Shown here: piece by piece, positions 24,863 through 37,560 of the stretch
Layout of the letters: each line of letters opens with the position of its first letter
Position numbering within the stretch: position 1 is the stretch's first letter
Source: Merluccius polli
Lineage: Eukaryota; Chordata; Actinopteri; Gadiformes; Merlucciidae
Direction of reading: 5' to 3'
Assembly: GCA_030340625.1 (NCBI GenBank)
Contig: JAOPHQ010004309.1
Location: 35,001-99,000, forward strand
Length of the DNA stretch: 64,000 nucleotides
Position numbers and translations under genes: made by a program
Notes under the pieces: generated by a model
What the model was told of the DNA's origin: nothing
Databases searched by the model: none
Seen by the model: only the letters and a program-made list of their open reading frames with translations

Positions 24863-26646
24863 ACATGCATGCTGGTGTGCCGGCGTGTGTGTGTGTGTGT
24901 GTGTGTGGTGTAAGAGATTACCATGTAGGGTACACCGTCCTGATGCTACAACTCTTATGAAAACAAATGGACAAATTAAAAGCTTCCCCCGAACACAGTC
25001 CCTTATGAACAACCAATTAAAAAATGGTGTACAGGATTTTAGGGGCATTGTAGAAAAGGCATTGTGCACCTCTTGACTTGAGGTACTGCCAACATATCCA
25101 GTGGACCCATCTTTGAGGCTTACCTATGTAATGGTGCATTTGATAACGGCGTGTGTGGGGGGGAAGAAAAAAAAGTAGTTTGTTTGTTCCTCTTGTGGCC
25201 TTTCAAAAAAAAAAGAAGTTAATATCATCTATCAAAAAAAGATGAGTCATTCAGTGCTCCTCAGCTCTGCTCCTGTTTGTTCCTTCCCAGTTGCCTCTAA
25301 TGAGCTTTCTTCCCCCCGTACAGGAGAGACGCTGGGCATTCCTGACACCGTCATGGGGCTGACTCTCCTGGCTGCAGGGACCAGCATACCTGATACCATC
25401 GCCAGTGTCATGGTGGCCAGAGAAGGTAACCACGTGTTTAGTATGGCGGTAGAAAACCACTCGGTTCACTTGGTATAGCAACACGCCCAAGTCTAAAGCA
25501 ACAGTTCCAAAAACAGAGGCTGACATTTGCACTACGGCGTTTGGTTTAGAGAAACTAGAAGAGAGCCCCCCTTTTTTAACACAAGTGTGAAAGTGGAAAT
25601 GTTTGAGCTATTCGAAGACACAATAGCACAAGTCTTAGATTCCACCACAGTGTCTAGTAATAAACACCGAGCGATCCTCGGTCGGAAATTCAAGTGCAGC
25701 GCGGTGACCTACTTCGTGATCCTAAATAAAACCTGACGCGCCCATTAGGTGAGTTCAGAGTCTGAGTTTGATCATTGCAACAACAGCAACAACAACAACA
25801 GCGCCTAAAGGGGGGGGGGCTAGCCTTGAGAATGTTTGATGAATGAATAAATCACTCAAAATCATTGTGAATATCCAGTGTAACCTCATTTGACCTGGGT
25901 TAATATTGCGGCATGTTACACCAACTTCTACTACATGATATACACTAGTGCAAGTGTAGTAGATAGGGCCTACAACAGACTTATAAGGTGCATATTAAAG
26001 GAGGATGACACAGCATGTACCCCCCCCCCCCCCCCCCCTCCCACTTTGCAGGTTTTGCAGGCAGGGCACAGGTAATCAGAAGGAGTGGCTATTAATGATT
26101 GGGTTATTTGGTAGACAAAAGCCTTGTCATGCTTTTTCATCTACGAATTGGCAGCAGTTATCGGTATTTGCACCAATAAACGCGTACGTTTACAATCGTC
26201 GAGAATACTGAGAAATACGGAAATACAAAAAAAAACAAAGTTTTAGGTTATTTCCCTCCTTTACAGACAGAATGGCAATCGTTTAAATGCGTTCTTTTTT
26301 TGTGTGCGTGTGTCTTTCTTCAGGAAAAGCAGACATGGCCATGTCAAACATCGTGGGCTCCAATGTGTTTGACATGCTGTGTCTGGGCCTGCCCTGGTTC
26401 ATCAAAACGGCGTTTGTGGACACCAACAACCCCGTGGAGGTCAACAGCACCGGGCTGATCTTTATTTCCTTCACGCTCCTCCTGTCCATAGTCTTCCTCT
26501 TTGTCGCAGTCCACATCAACGGATGGAAGCTGGACTGGAAGCTGGGCATCGTGTCTCTCTTCTGCTACATCGTGTTCGCCACTCTGGCCATCCTGTATGA
26601 ACTGGGAATCATCGGGAATAACCCCATCCGACTGTGCAGCGACTGA
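20488..26646 (+). CDS. slc24a5: slc24a5 (NCKX5), K+-dependent Na+/Ca2+ exchanger; complete, 9 coding exons
   Basis: Exons: 20488-20647, 21153-21332, 21625-21708, 21879-21982, 22164-22264, 22459-22736, 23424-23633, 25324-25425, 26324-26646; all junctions GT-AG. The total of 1542 nt encodes 513 residues. Human SLC24A5 also has 9 coding exons. Features: a hydrophobic N-terminal helix (about 17-36); [15 protein letters not shown]; alpha-1 repeat with [15 protein letters not shown] (128-142) and [19 protein letters not shown]; a cytosolic loop with [14 protein letters not shown]; alpha-2 repeat with [14 protein letters not shown] and [15 protein letters not shown]; the end ELGIIGNN. The exchanger acts in melanosome or trans-Golgi membranes of pigment cells and is the zebrafish golden / human skin-colour gene. 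It is tail-to-tail with myef2, as in mammals. The first Met is used because it precedes the signal-like helix and gives the family length. Confidence 0.97.
20838..21119. repeat. (TTA)n/(TAG)n tract in slc24a5 intron 1
   Basis: About 280 bp of ATT, AGT and TAG triplet runs ending some 30 bp before exon 2. Confidence 0.9.
21853..22035. repeat. (TG)n and (CA)n tracts flanking slc24a5 exon 4
   Basis: A TG run ends just before the exon 4 acceptor (21853-21876) and a CA run begins just after its donor (about 21991-22033). The two are complementary and could pair across the exon. Confidence 0.85.
22880..23312. repeat. CA-rich minisatellite in slc24a5 intron 6
   Basis: About 430 bp of CA repeats with recurring ACACTACGCA, GCATGCAC and ACAGATACACA variants, forming a higher-order pattern. 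Non-coding. Confidence 0.9.
23829..23864 (-). repeat. Common teleost interspersed repeat fragment
   Basis: Contains GCTTTGGACAAAAGCATCTG followed by CTGAATGCC. This is close to a sequence I recall as very frequent in fish genomes (GCTTTGGATAAAAGCGTCTG). The opposite orientation occurs at 43251-43299. Confidence 0.55.
24155..24206. repeat. (TG)n plus 24-bp poly-G
   Basis: A TG run followed by AAAA and 24 consecutive G, inside slc24a5 intron 7. Confidence 0.9.
24439..24494. repeat. (TG)n microsatellite
   Basis: Pure TG run in slc24a5 intron 7. Confidence 0.9.
24776..24907. repeat. (TG)n microsatellite
   Basis: TG run of about 84 bp, then a CGTACATGCATGCTGG interruption and a short second TG block, in slc24a5 intron 7. 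Confidence 0.9.
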
Positions 26647-26962
26647 TACCTGACCCCCCCCCCCCCCCCTCCCCGCCCATCTGAACTGTGCCCATTGATA
26701 CCTCATACAACCACAAGACGCCTCCTGCTCTGTTATGGAAGGCTGCTGGTTACATCTACCACAGGGAATGGTCCTCATCATGGTACTGGTCTGGTTAAAG
26801 GTGTTTTCTATGAGACTGTCAAGAACCAGCTTACAAACGCCTTCTGGTTTTCCATGGCTCTATTTATACAAATGCTGCAGACTTGGACATGACAACATAT
26901 AATGCATGTTTATAAGCAGAGGCATAGGGAAATGTTTATTAACCTGAGCGACAAACTCAGGA

Positions 26963-26968
26963 AATAAA
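26963..26968 (+). promoter_or_regulatory. AATAAA, likely slc24a5 polyadenylation signal
   Basis: The first canonical hexamer seen downstream of the slc24a5 stop, 317 bp after it. A poly-C run (about 26655-26670) lies in the 3' UTR. Confidence 0.55.
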
Positions 26969-27380
26969 ATACGTAAAGTCGAGATGGAGCCTCATTATCT
27001 TTAAACAATTCTGGCCAATTGCAGGCCATCTGCAGCCCATCGTAAAAAGTCCAATGACTAAGCATTATAGCTTTCGATTATGTCCTCTTAACTGGTTTCA
27101 AATACGTCCCTGTAAGAAACAGTGACAAACGGGAAATCAACTAATCAGATAAGAGATTACGAAAGATTAGGAGTCATGATTAAATAACAGTTTTTTTAAC
27201 CTAGTTTTACTTATCCTCCATTGTTCACCAGTCGATTCAGTCCTGGCGTTAACGATGCCAATGTGCTATGAACAGTCCTATTAAAAGTATGCAATTTTCA
27301 TTTAATATTTTCAATGGAAACTATCAAAGGCTTTTATATACAAGTACAGTAGACAATAGGCAGACTTAAAAATTGAAAAG

Positions 27381-27386
27381 TTTATT
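27381..27386 (-). promoter_or_regulatory. AATAAA (minus), likely myef2 polyadenylation signal
   Basis: TTTATT on the plus strand, about 234 bp beyond the myef2 stop. The two convergent genes' signals are about 410 bp apart, so their 3' ends are close. Confidence 0.5.
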
Positions 27387-27448
27387 TCTCCAAATAAACT
27401 ACCCCAAAAAAATAAGTGGGAGGTTTACAAAACAAAAGCTTAAAAGAG

Positions 27449-27452
27449 GGAG

Positions 27453-27487
<35 letters not shown>
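27449..27487. repeat. Poly-A tract in the myef2 3' UTR
   Basis: About 39 A residues on the plus strand, so the minus-strand transcript would carry a long U run. Confidence 0.9.
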
Positions 27488-27488
<1 letters not shown>

Positions 27489-27619
27489 AACCAACAGTAT
27501 GTGAAATGGCAGACATGAACATATGGAATTAAAAGTGTTTTTAAAACAAAACGAAAAAGATTTGGCGAGCAAGGACATGGTGTCGCTGCCATGGGAGGAG
27601 GGTGGTGCCGCCACAGCGT

Positions 27620-30600
27620 CTAGACGTTGCGGTCGATGCGGACGTCCACTTCTCTGCCGTTTATTTTGGTTCCGTTCATCATCCTGCAGGCCTGCTCGGC
27701 GCTCTCCGGGGAGTCGAACCGCACCGTGCCGCAGCCCTTGGACCTGCCGTTCTCCATCTTGACATCTGCGAACATCACTTGGCCTGCGGGTTCCACCAGA
27801 GACATGAAGGGATTTAAGTGCCCATTAGGCCCACAACTGAAGATTTAGCAGTTCAACAATTTGTGTTCAACTGCCCGGGGGGGGGGGTTGACATTTTGTT
27901 TACTAAATATAAAACACAGGCATTAAATAAGCGGTTTATATTCCATGACAACACCTACCACAGTGGCTGAAACTCTCTTTGAGCTTCTGCCAATTTAGGT
28001 CATAGGAGAGCTGAAAGACAAAGAAGACGAGTGTTCATGTGGATTTAGTCCAGAAATATAATACATATAGAAAAACACATTTGGGACAGTTGAGCACATT
28101 ATATAAAAATTAATTTCACCTTTACGCCTTTCGCCACACCTTTATTCACTCAATAGCTTATATATTTGTGTGAATTGAAAGGTAAAAAAAAATGTAAATA
28201 AATAAAAACGTAGTCGTGACCCAGACCCAATACACATTGTTGGCAGATCTCCCATAAGGAAGACATGTTGAAGGTTGGCCAAAGACGACTCCTGCACTTA
28301 CATTCCTCACAAATATCACACAGCCTCCCTTGGCACCAGAGACCCGGTCGGACATGGCTCCGCCCATGTGAGCACCGCCCCGCCCTGCGCCTCCGAAGTT
28401 CCCGAAGCCCCGGCTCATATCCATCCCAGCCATGCCCATGCGGTTCACGCCAGAGCCCATCGCCATGTTGCCCATCCCCCCACCTGCCAGTCAAAAACAT
28501 ACAACCGTTACCACTTCACCATTTGTTTTGTGTGACACTTCACTATTGTACCACATTCCATCTGTTAGACCCACTCTGTGAAAAGGCCACTATATAGCAA
28601 CATGTTATAAAAATGATCTTTATTATCCATCGTTTATCACATAATATGCCATGTTAAAGTCCATTGCATCGCAACAGGCATCATAGCATTAAGATTAGAC
28701 ATGACTAAATACTAAATAGTTTAAAGACAATAGAAGTCGTGGAAACAGTGCTCAGACAGCAGGTGAAGTGCAGGACCTAATTAGAAGCATGCAAGCAGCA
28801 AGACATGTCCACCTGCACTGCTCCAGTGATTTGCATTGAACCCTAGGGATTTACATTTGCTTTCTGGTAGCTATGGTAACATCTGAGGATGAATATATGC
28901 ATTTGAACATGCCCATCTGAATGAAGCACTCATCAGTTCATCAGTTCCCCTTTAATTGTATGACGTCTGTTGCCTTTAGCACATTTGGCTAAATCTACAG
29001 CCTGTTAATTAATTAAAAACAAAGGCAATCAAAAACGATTGTGAATGGCAACAGCTATGGGCGTCAGTAGCATGTATCCACTTTTGAGTCTCATTAGGTA
29101 GGCTGAACTGATGATTAATAAAAGGGAAATGGGGAAAGAGAGGAACCAGGGATGGGGAGAAGGGATGGGATGAGGGATGTACCTATTCCAGTGCCCATGT
29201 GACTCATGCCAGCATTCCCCATGCCTCCACCATAACCACCTGCTGAGGAGAGAACATGCCGGCATGCATCCAGTTAGAATGCAGCACAACAGAACAAGCA
29301 TCCAATTACAATAGGCCGCTAGAGAAGATGCATCCAATTAGAATAGACCGCAAAGAACAGGCGCCCAATTAGAATAGACCGCAGCAGTACTCTGAAGACA
29401 ACCAGCACGTACCCATTGCTCCAAAGGAATTTCCGAACCCTTGGTTCATCTGCATGTCATTTCGTCCAAAGTCCATACCACCCATTCCTGATGATGGGTA
29501 CATGCATACATTAGTCAAGATAAAAAAAAATAATTATACACAATTTTTTTTTGTTTGTTTTTTTGAGAGTCCTGTCCACAATTCTTTAGCGACCCAAATT
29601 GAGAAGACAATTGTTAAAAATTAAATGTATATTTCCTCCCATTTTTACCTCCCATTCGGCCCATGGGCGTCATGCCATGTCCCATGTTGCCCATATTATC
29701 CATGCCCCCGAAGCCTCCACCACCACCACCACCCATTCCTGTGGGAGGCCAGCAACACGTTACTGCATAATGCATCAGTTCACCTCAGCAGAATGAAGTG
29801 ACAGTTTGGCGGATGCAGTTTAGAGAAAGAAACGCAGTTACAAAAACAAAAGCAACCATCTTACCTCCTCCAAGCCTGTTCATACCGCTGAACCCAGGAC
29901 CGTCCATACCTAGGGCCAGAGAAATCAGCCTTGTTCAACATACCAGCTACAGCAGCTTGGAAACGGAAGACTAAAAAATAACTGTAGAACATATGGCTCA
30001 ATGGTTCAGAGATTATCTCAGCTCAGTCTGTCTGTGTGCTATTATTTGATTCAGTGAAGACCTCTAGGAACTGACCTCCAGGCCCCATGGAGCCCAAGCC
30101 TCCACCTCCACCGACAGTGTTGGCATTGATGGGCTGCCCACCTGGTCCCAGGCCCATACCGATGCCCCCGAGACCCCCTGCAGAGAGGACGGGGAGAGAG
30201 GGAGCACAACTGATTCAGGAGCAGACGTTAGAAGCGGGGCTGCAACGATCAGTCGATTCATCGATCGACAGAAAAATTTATCAAATCACATTTGTATAAT
30301 GGATTAATCGTCATTGATCAATTACAAATACCAAACATTTGCTGCTTGATGCTTCAGAAATTCAGTTTGGTTCACGGATCATTATGAAATAAATACATTA
30401 GTTTTTATTGGCTGCTTGTCAGATAAAGCAAGCACATTTAAGACTAACTTTGGACGCTGGCAAATTATGATGGCATTTGCTATACTTTAATTTATTTTCT
30501 AGACTAAACTAATCAAAATATTTATTGTTGGATTAAGAAAATAGAAGTAGGGGGGGGGGGGGGGGGGGGGGGGGGGGTAATCGAAGAGGCAATCGATATG

Positions 30601-33600
30601 TGGAAAGTCAGCGTTTAACTAACATCATTTTTGACCGATTAACACCATCAGTTAAAAAACAATTTAAAAATAAATCCTCACGTAATGTTCTGTTGACGTT
30701 TTTGCTGCTGTTGCACATGTCAAAATAAAATGTTAGCCCCAAATATTCGAAGTATCCTTCATTAGTTTTGCATTCGAACATTATAACATAACTCTAAAAC
30801 TTTCAGTTGTAGTTTAGCACACTAATCATAACTCATAATAGTCATAATTTGTTCACGTTACTTTGCTCAGACTTTTATCACACTGCCTAAAACAAATCCG
30901 TGAGCATGCGCATTGGCATGCAAACAGAATCGAAACTTGTGGGCACTATTGGCGAAAAATACCTAGTCAGGGCAATTCATATGTGCTGACAAATATACAG
31001 CTATGGGAGCTGTTAAAAACTTTGGAATAGAAATGATGTCAATCGCTCGCCAACTGCCCAATTTCGGAATATACGTACATAGACAATAATGCCAACAATT
31101 AACCTGGGGTCTTGGCAAACCGGCTCCTTTACGATTGCCGTTACCTTTAATCAGCGAGGTTGTCATGACGTACTCTTAAGGCATTTTGTTATTATCTTTA
31201 AGTAAAAGCTTTGGCTTTTTTCCTCTCAACTGAGATGATGCTTCTTGAGTGATAATCCCCACACTCGGTAGTACATTGTACCACTTTGAAAAACAGCGAG
31301 ATTTGTTGTCACTGGGAGCACTTTAAATGAACTGATAGCCTGTTAGCCTGCTATTTGCTAATTGTAACCAAGTGCTTTCATAGCTGATATCATTAGTTAG
31401 TGTAATAAAAGCCTTAGTAGTCAACTGTTTTATTTAATAATGCTGCAGGACAGGAGCACATGCTCACACAGGCTTCACATAGCCAGTCGGCACCTGACAA
31501 TACTCAAACACCGCTGGATTATAACAGGTTTAGGTGTTTAACTACTCGAATAAACCTTTGGAAAGTACCGATTATCGGAAGATTGAAATATGGAAGTATG
31601 CATTAAGTATTACGGGTCATAGATTTTCGTCCATTTTTAATAGCACATTTATCCTTAGCGGTTAACGGTTAATGACCGGTTAATGAGTGTTCGTCATCAG
31701 TCAGAAAAAAGTCAGAATTAGCATCCCAGTAGACACATTCAGGCCTTTTCTTTTATGAATCACAGGGAACCCAGATTGGGTCAAGAGGCCATTCTGACTG
31801 CTGTGCTCTGTGCTGCATTGCCAGATTCACCTCTATGCTTGCAGTTACTTTGTGGTTCTGTGTCCAATAGGTAATTAAGCTTTGATTCTAATGGTAGAGT
31901 GGTCAACATCGATCCTAGTTCATTACAAATGTATGATTTTACATGATTTGTTGTTTCCAGTGAGTCAAATGGTTCAACATTATCACCATTGACTGTGCCA
32001 TCAGATTATTTCACTTGGTTGCATCTCTATTTTGCTACTGTGCTCAATTGGACAATAGTGTTTTTAAAGGAAATGGGTTTTATTGTCTGGATGTGCTGCA
32101 CTCCTTCACTTATAGGGCACTGTGAGAAACCCTCACAGCTTATACAGTCCAGTATTCAGTGAGAACTGTATTTGGTACAGTCTGCCTTTGAAGCCATCAT
32201 GGTTTTATTGCTATCTATAAGTGTCAGAACTAATGCAGACTTACTTGGCAACTGAGGTGCTTTTTCCACTTGGCGGAAATCTTCATGCGGTAGTGACTTC
32301 TCATCCTATAATGAAGCAAGTATTTGTAAATGACAAACGCATTGATGATGCACCAGTTCTTGCATAATTAAATTATAGTGATAACCTTTATGTAGGGATG
32401 CAGTCATGACATCACCCATCAATCGAAGCAGTAAGGTGTCTCAGTTACTGTTACCAATTTGCCCAGGATACCAGATAAGTTTAGTTAATCATTACTTCCA
32501 TTATATATTAAATCAAATTCACTTGATTTTGTAAGGTAAAAGTAATGGATCCGATTGATAGAGTCTTAGTTGGAATTCTGCATTTGCAGTAAATTAATGT
32601 AATCAGTGAATCCCTAGTTAAATGTGAATTGTACCATTTTGACGTGCATCTGTCTGTCAAAAAGCATCTGTCCGTTGAACATGGCTGTAAATCAATGTTA
32701 AGGAAAGAGCTTGCATTGCAGTGAGTGCATGTCTATTTGTGTTTGAATGGCTGCATGAGTGCCAACAGACTGCAGGATACATATAGCTTGCACGGCCTCC
32801 AGTGGCTGCTCAAAGGTGACCGTCCCCATGCCCCGGCTCTTGCCGTCCTTGTCCTCCTTTACATCGGCCCGCTTCACCACACCCGCCATGGCGAACACCT
32901 CCTTCAGCTTCTTCCAGCCGACCTTGAAGTCCAGCTATGGGCAAAACCGAACACAATTACATTTGGAAATAACACCGTGGCAAAATGACTTCCAACCAGG
33001 GTCTGGAGACGCCACGCCGCCAGTGTCCTTACGTTGGCCACAAACACGGTGGTGCCCAGTCTGCCGGCCTGCATGGCGTTGACGATGTCCGGTGGGATGT
33101 TGAGGCTGTTGGCGAGGGAGGGGGGCAAGTTCATCCCGCCTGGGCCTCCCTCTGGCCCCCGGCCACCCGGCATCATGCCCCCCATGCGCTGCAGCACGCG
33201 GCGGGCATGCTCGCCGTCAGGGTCCTGGAACACAAGGAGAGGAGACTGTCTACACGGAAACTGTTCAAGTGTTTGGTTTTCTTCTCCTAAACACATTTAA
33301 ATAAGAAACAATCAAGCTACTTTTGATAGAAATCTGCTTTGATGTACTGTAGTCCCAACTATGTTCAATAGTCCCCACCTCCTTGATGTTGAGTGGTCTA
33401 CCACTCAGGTCATGCTTATTCATCGTGTCCACTGCCTTCTTCACAAACTCGTCATCTTTGAACTCCACCACACTGCAAGGGAGGCAAAGACAGCATGAGC
33501 GTCAGATGAGCCCAAGCAGGCTTGGAATAGAAAGAGAACACATGGGATAGAAAGAGGATAAATGGGGGAACACCACACGTTGGTTTTACTTACCCACAAC

Positions 33601-36116
33601 CCTAACCAGGACGTGCAGTGCCATCCAGCAGTGAAGGAGATAAACAGGACAATGTTATAATCACAGTATATAAAACAAACACTTCTCAATGGGCTTTCAA
33701 GTAGTTCCAAATCTTTACTTCACTGCGTTTGGCTGGGAGCTGGATGTGCCAGCTCAATTCTTTTCCTTAAACTTAAGGTTAAAAGGGATACATGTGTTAA
33801 TACGTTAGGCAAAGCACTCAATGAAATATGAATTTGGAAGATTACCTGTTTGGTCTAGAAAAGATAATGGTGTTAGAGAAATGTTTCAAAATAGTCCATG
33901 TCACCATTCCAAACATGATTGAACTTTTTTGTTTACATTTAAGTGTGTGCACTAATGACATTAAAAATACAGAAAGGTCAGAAATTTCAGTTAGAGGTTC
34001 ACCATCTTATATATTGCAACAAATGAGAAATCTTTGTTGTGACCTCATGTGGCTTTAGAGCTGTAGAATAAAGCATGTTATTTTTGAATTCAAAGTTTTT
34101 CTTAGAGACGAGAAATGTGGCACTTACAAAAAACGGTAGTAATTTGAGATTTTGAGACAAGGAATCAGGGTCAATGAATAAAACAAAATCACACACTCCA
34201 CATTTCCCTTTGGAAAATAGCCAAACAGACAATCTTTGAAACCAATTGAAATGACCACAACAAAAACAAGGGTGTAACCGTCAAATAAGTTAAGACTAGT
34301 TTTCCAGAATCAACAAGACTCCACCCTTTCAATATAAATATCAATCTGTAGCCAACGTTCAGGCTCGTGACACAACCCACCTCCAGTTCGGTAACTGACA
34401 GACCCAAAATAATCAATCAATACCAATAAGAAAACTTTTTTAAAAAGGCTGCTGGGGGCATTTAAAACCTCTTGCAGCGAATCACCCACATCACTTACCC
34501 TTGACTTTCCTTCTGCATCCTTAAAGAGCTCCACGTATGTAACCTCACCAACTACATGAGACATACAAAAGGAAAAATACCAAGAGAACAAAAGGGATTT
34601 AAGTCACCACATTCACGTCGCCGCTGGCCTTGGCACTACTGATGGAGAAGACCAATTCATGAGCAACATTCAGCCCAGACCAAGCCCCGACCAGACAACA
34701 CCATGCCTTCCTGGGCAGGACACTGAGACACTCACAGGTCAAGGCCAAAAGAGAAACCCAGCTACAGACAACCTGGGAAACTCAACATTGATCAGTTGGT
34801 CAACAAGATTCCAGTCAGAGCAGTTTTCAACATTCATCATAAAGGTGTCCGTTCACCTTTCATCCAGGCTCTCGAAGACCCCATAGTTCAGAGGACAATG
34901 CAGATCAATCATTAATTTATATGACACAACACAATTGTACAACAGTCAATACCACTACAGGTCTGAGGTTACATTTAGGAGCTGACAATACCATGAAATA
35001 AACAGATAATCTACCTTTTCTCACAGACATTTCAGTCCAAAACTAAATGGGTGTCCACCCCTAAACGTTAATTGAACCCAATAGACTAATGTCACACTAG
35101 ACTTCTTGTCCAAATCATCTTCCCAAGTACTTCCAAAAAGGTTAGGATCATCTGACTGTTAGCAGCTGATCAACCTGATAAGAACGAAAGAAGAGTAGTT
35201 GAGTAAAAACGAGAAAAAGGGACCGTCTTGAGCGCAGGCGTGATTACCTTTCTCACGCATCAGATCTTTAATTGCCTGCCACTTCATATCATACGGGATG
35301 TTGCTAATAAACACCCGGTTCCTCTGAGCAGCCTTCTTGTCTCCTACACCACCATTTTTGTACGGATGATGCCGATTTCCTCTTCTGTTGGCAATGGACT
35401 TGGGATCAGACTTGGGATCAGCCTTATCGCTGGCCTCCTGTGTTTCCTCTTCATCTCTGTGAAAGCACACAGAGCCGTTAGGTCAGGGACGCCACATTGC
35501 TATAATCGATAGCGCATCCAATCAATGATTCACTCGTAAGCAATGTGTACACGGACATAAAGGTACTAGGTTAGAGCACCTTTAAATGGCAACCGATAAC
35601 GACAGTTAGCTCAGGACGTCGGGGTTTACACGTTTTTGTTAAAATGTAGTCCTATTGTTTAAAAAAAAACATTTTAGACCCGGTGTTGTGTTAGCTTAAT
35701 GTGGCTAACGCTACAGTAACTATGCAGCTGAAACATGGCGGTGGCTGAAACACTGACCAGCTGGCTTATCAAAACAGAGTCATTTTATTTGGCCTATTTG
35801 CGAGTTAGCGCGGCAAATTGGGGCATTTCATTGACGCTTCCCGAATAAAACAATCAACTACCCCTGTATCAACTACCTGACCACCGCCGCTGAGGGTCAA
35901 AGCTGCGTTGCTAGCTGCGTTAGCTGTGATTGAGCTAGCTGAACCGTTCTCCATCTTTAGTCAACGTTTGCTAACCGGAGACGTAAAAAAAACAAATATT
36001 GTACTTAGTTACATTTTCACGCCGTTAGTGTTCTCCTCCATCAAATTGTCAAAGTCGGGCTCGGTGGGTTCCGTTTCTTCCTCCGTCAGGAACACGCAAT
36101 TAGTTAAATCCGCCAT
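27620..36116 (-). CDS. myef2: myef2, myelin expression factor 2; hnRNP M-like protein, 17 coding exons
   Basis: Exons 5' to 3': 36116-36013, 35456-35248, 34551-34499, 33601-33594, 33472-33379, 33224-33033, 32934-32781, 32684-32635, 32305-32245, 30177-30076, 29909-29865, 29738-29649, 29487-29413, 29239-29183, 28483-28302, 28010-27959, 27783-27620. All are GT-AG; 1692 nt encode 563 residues. RRM1 about 82-157 (RVFISNIPYDMKWQ; SRGCGVVEF), RRM2 about 217-290 (VFVANLDFKVGWKKLKEVF; RGMGTVTFEQP), a Gly/Met-rich linker about 310-480 with short repeated G-M-G motifs, and RRM3 about 485-560 (CVIFVRN; KGCGTVRFDSPESAEQA). Family role: a nuclear nucleic-acid-binding repressor of myelin basic protein transcription, related to splicing factor hnRNP M. 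The linker is spread over small in-phase exons (45-102 nt), which favours alternative splicing. Confidence 0.95.
29183..29239 (-). other. myef2: myef2 exon with tandem NAGNAG acceptor
   Basis: The 57-nt exon is preceded by TCAGCAG, so splicing three bases upstream would insert one in-frame codon. Tandem acceptors of this kind often give paired isoforms. Confidence 0.5.
30550..30587. repeat. 38-bp poly-G tract in a myef2 intron
   Basis: Uninterrupted G run in the 2-kb intron between 30178 and 32244. That intron also holds repeat-like sequence beginning GGGCTGCAACGATCAGTCGA at about 30237. Confidence 0.9.
33594..33601 (-). other. myef2: Putative 8-nt microexon of myef2
   Basis: The minus strand reads TTAG, then GGTTGTGG, then GTAAGT. 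The upstream exon ends in phase 0 after Ser-Arg (donor AGG/GTAAGT at 34499). The downstream exon begins with one base (T) before Val-Val-Glu-Phe. Only by including the 8 bases is the frame kept, and the result is Ser-Arg-Gly-Cys-Gly-Val-Val-Glu-Phe, as in vertebrate MYEF2 RRM1. Skipping it would shift the frame. Confidence 0.8.
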
Positions 36117-36740
36117 GATTTGTTTAGCGTACACAACACAAGATGCTGTAGCTACGCAGTTTGAAATCTGCAGCGGCGAGCTTGTCCACCAACGCGAGAT
36201 TTGGGGTCCACCAACGCGAGACTTGGGATTTGTTGCCAGCTAATTTCGCGCTCGTTTCAGGGACATTGTGACATTTAGTTGGAGAGTTTCAGCAGGTCGA
36301 CGTCCTTACCTCAGATAGCACACATGCTCCCTGTAGCAAGGTTATTTGCAAATATCTAGTCATTAAAAATTCAATCAATCAGATGACTTTGATTGATCAT
36401 GTTATTAGATATGAAGGTAACACGGATTGATAACAATACACATATACATAGACACAACCCTAATACAACAACACACACATAGGCTTATATTTATAATATA
36501 ACCACATCCGTGTAATACAAAATATATACTTGCACCAATTAAGGCATCACTTGGTTGATTGGTATCTTTTATCTACTAAAATTGGGAAAATTATTTTGAA
36601 TTCCTTGCTTTGTTATATTTCGGTTTTCACAATTTGTGGGTGTGATAATACTCTCTTGTCACGAACCTCAATGATATGATGATTAAAAAACAATTAAAAT
36701 GCTAAAGAAATAATAATAATAATAATTTAAAAAAATTAAA

Positions 36741-36781
<41 letters not shown>

Positions 36782-37555
36782 AAATGGATGGCTCCAGGTG
36801 GGAGGGGTTAGTGCCTATATAACTTTCCTCAGCCTGTCTCCTGGCATTGCCATGCTGATCGGCTAGTGGTACTGAGGGGCTGTTAGCCAGCTGAACAACC
36901 TTAAGAGGTAATTGTTACTTTACCTTTGATAACATGGTCTTTTGTGTTTTTGATTAAGATTAAGATAATTTTTATTTAGGCTACTTATTTTCATAATAAT
37001 GTCATCTTTAATTATGTAGTCATTTGAATGTATTACACATTGGTTTGTTTCATTGATTTCCCTCTGTTTCAGAGCAAATCTATGGCCAAATCTATTCATC
37101 CTTTTAGTTTTGTTTGTGTAAATATATCTGCTTCCCTCCACCTTTTTAATCTGCTTGTTTGTGTCATCAGGTGTGACAGCAGGAAATTGAATTATGAATT
37201 GTAAATGTGAATCAGCTTTGTTTTTATTTTAAAAGGCGTGTCTTTCAAGTTTCAATTAAATCATGCACTCCTACAGTTAATCATATGCCTAATGTTCCTT
37301 TCTTTTATATGGCAAAAATGAATGGTAAAAAATTATTAAAATAATTGTCCTTTAAAAATATATTATATAATAGAAATAAAAATGATCCAGAGTGAAACTA
37401 TTATTATAACAAGGCCTATAAGTACAACTCCTTCATATGTTTTGTTGTATAATATATTTTACGACATTTATTTGCTCACATACTTGGAAATGTGTTGCAT
37501 CCTCTCCTTTCTGGTCCCGTCAAGACAAGGAAGCATCACATCACATGTTGAGCTC
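36117..37555. other. Upstream flank of myef2, AT-rich intergenic
   Basis: The myef2 promoter is expected just right of 36116; no TATA box was recognised. A short direct duplication (CCACCAACGCGAGA, 36186-36220 region) lies in this leader. An AT run sits at 36749-36780. No other gene was seen. Confidence 0.4.
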
Positions 37556-37560
37556 TGGTC

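Noticed and set aside
35877..35955. Minus-strand frame starting MENGSASSIT and ending before GTAGTT, in myef2 intron 1
   Set aside because: Its end phase does not fit the next myef2 exon, whereas exon 1 (36116-36013) joins that exon exactly and gives NGVK as in MYEF2.
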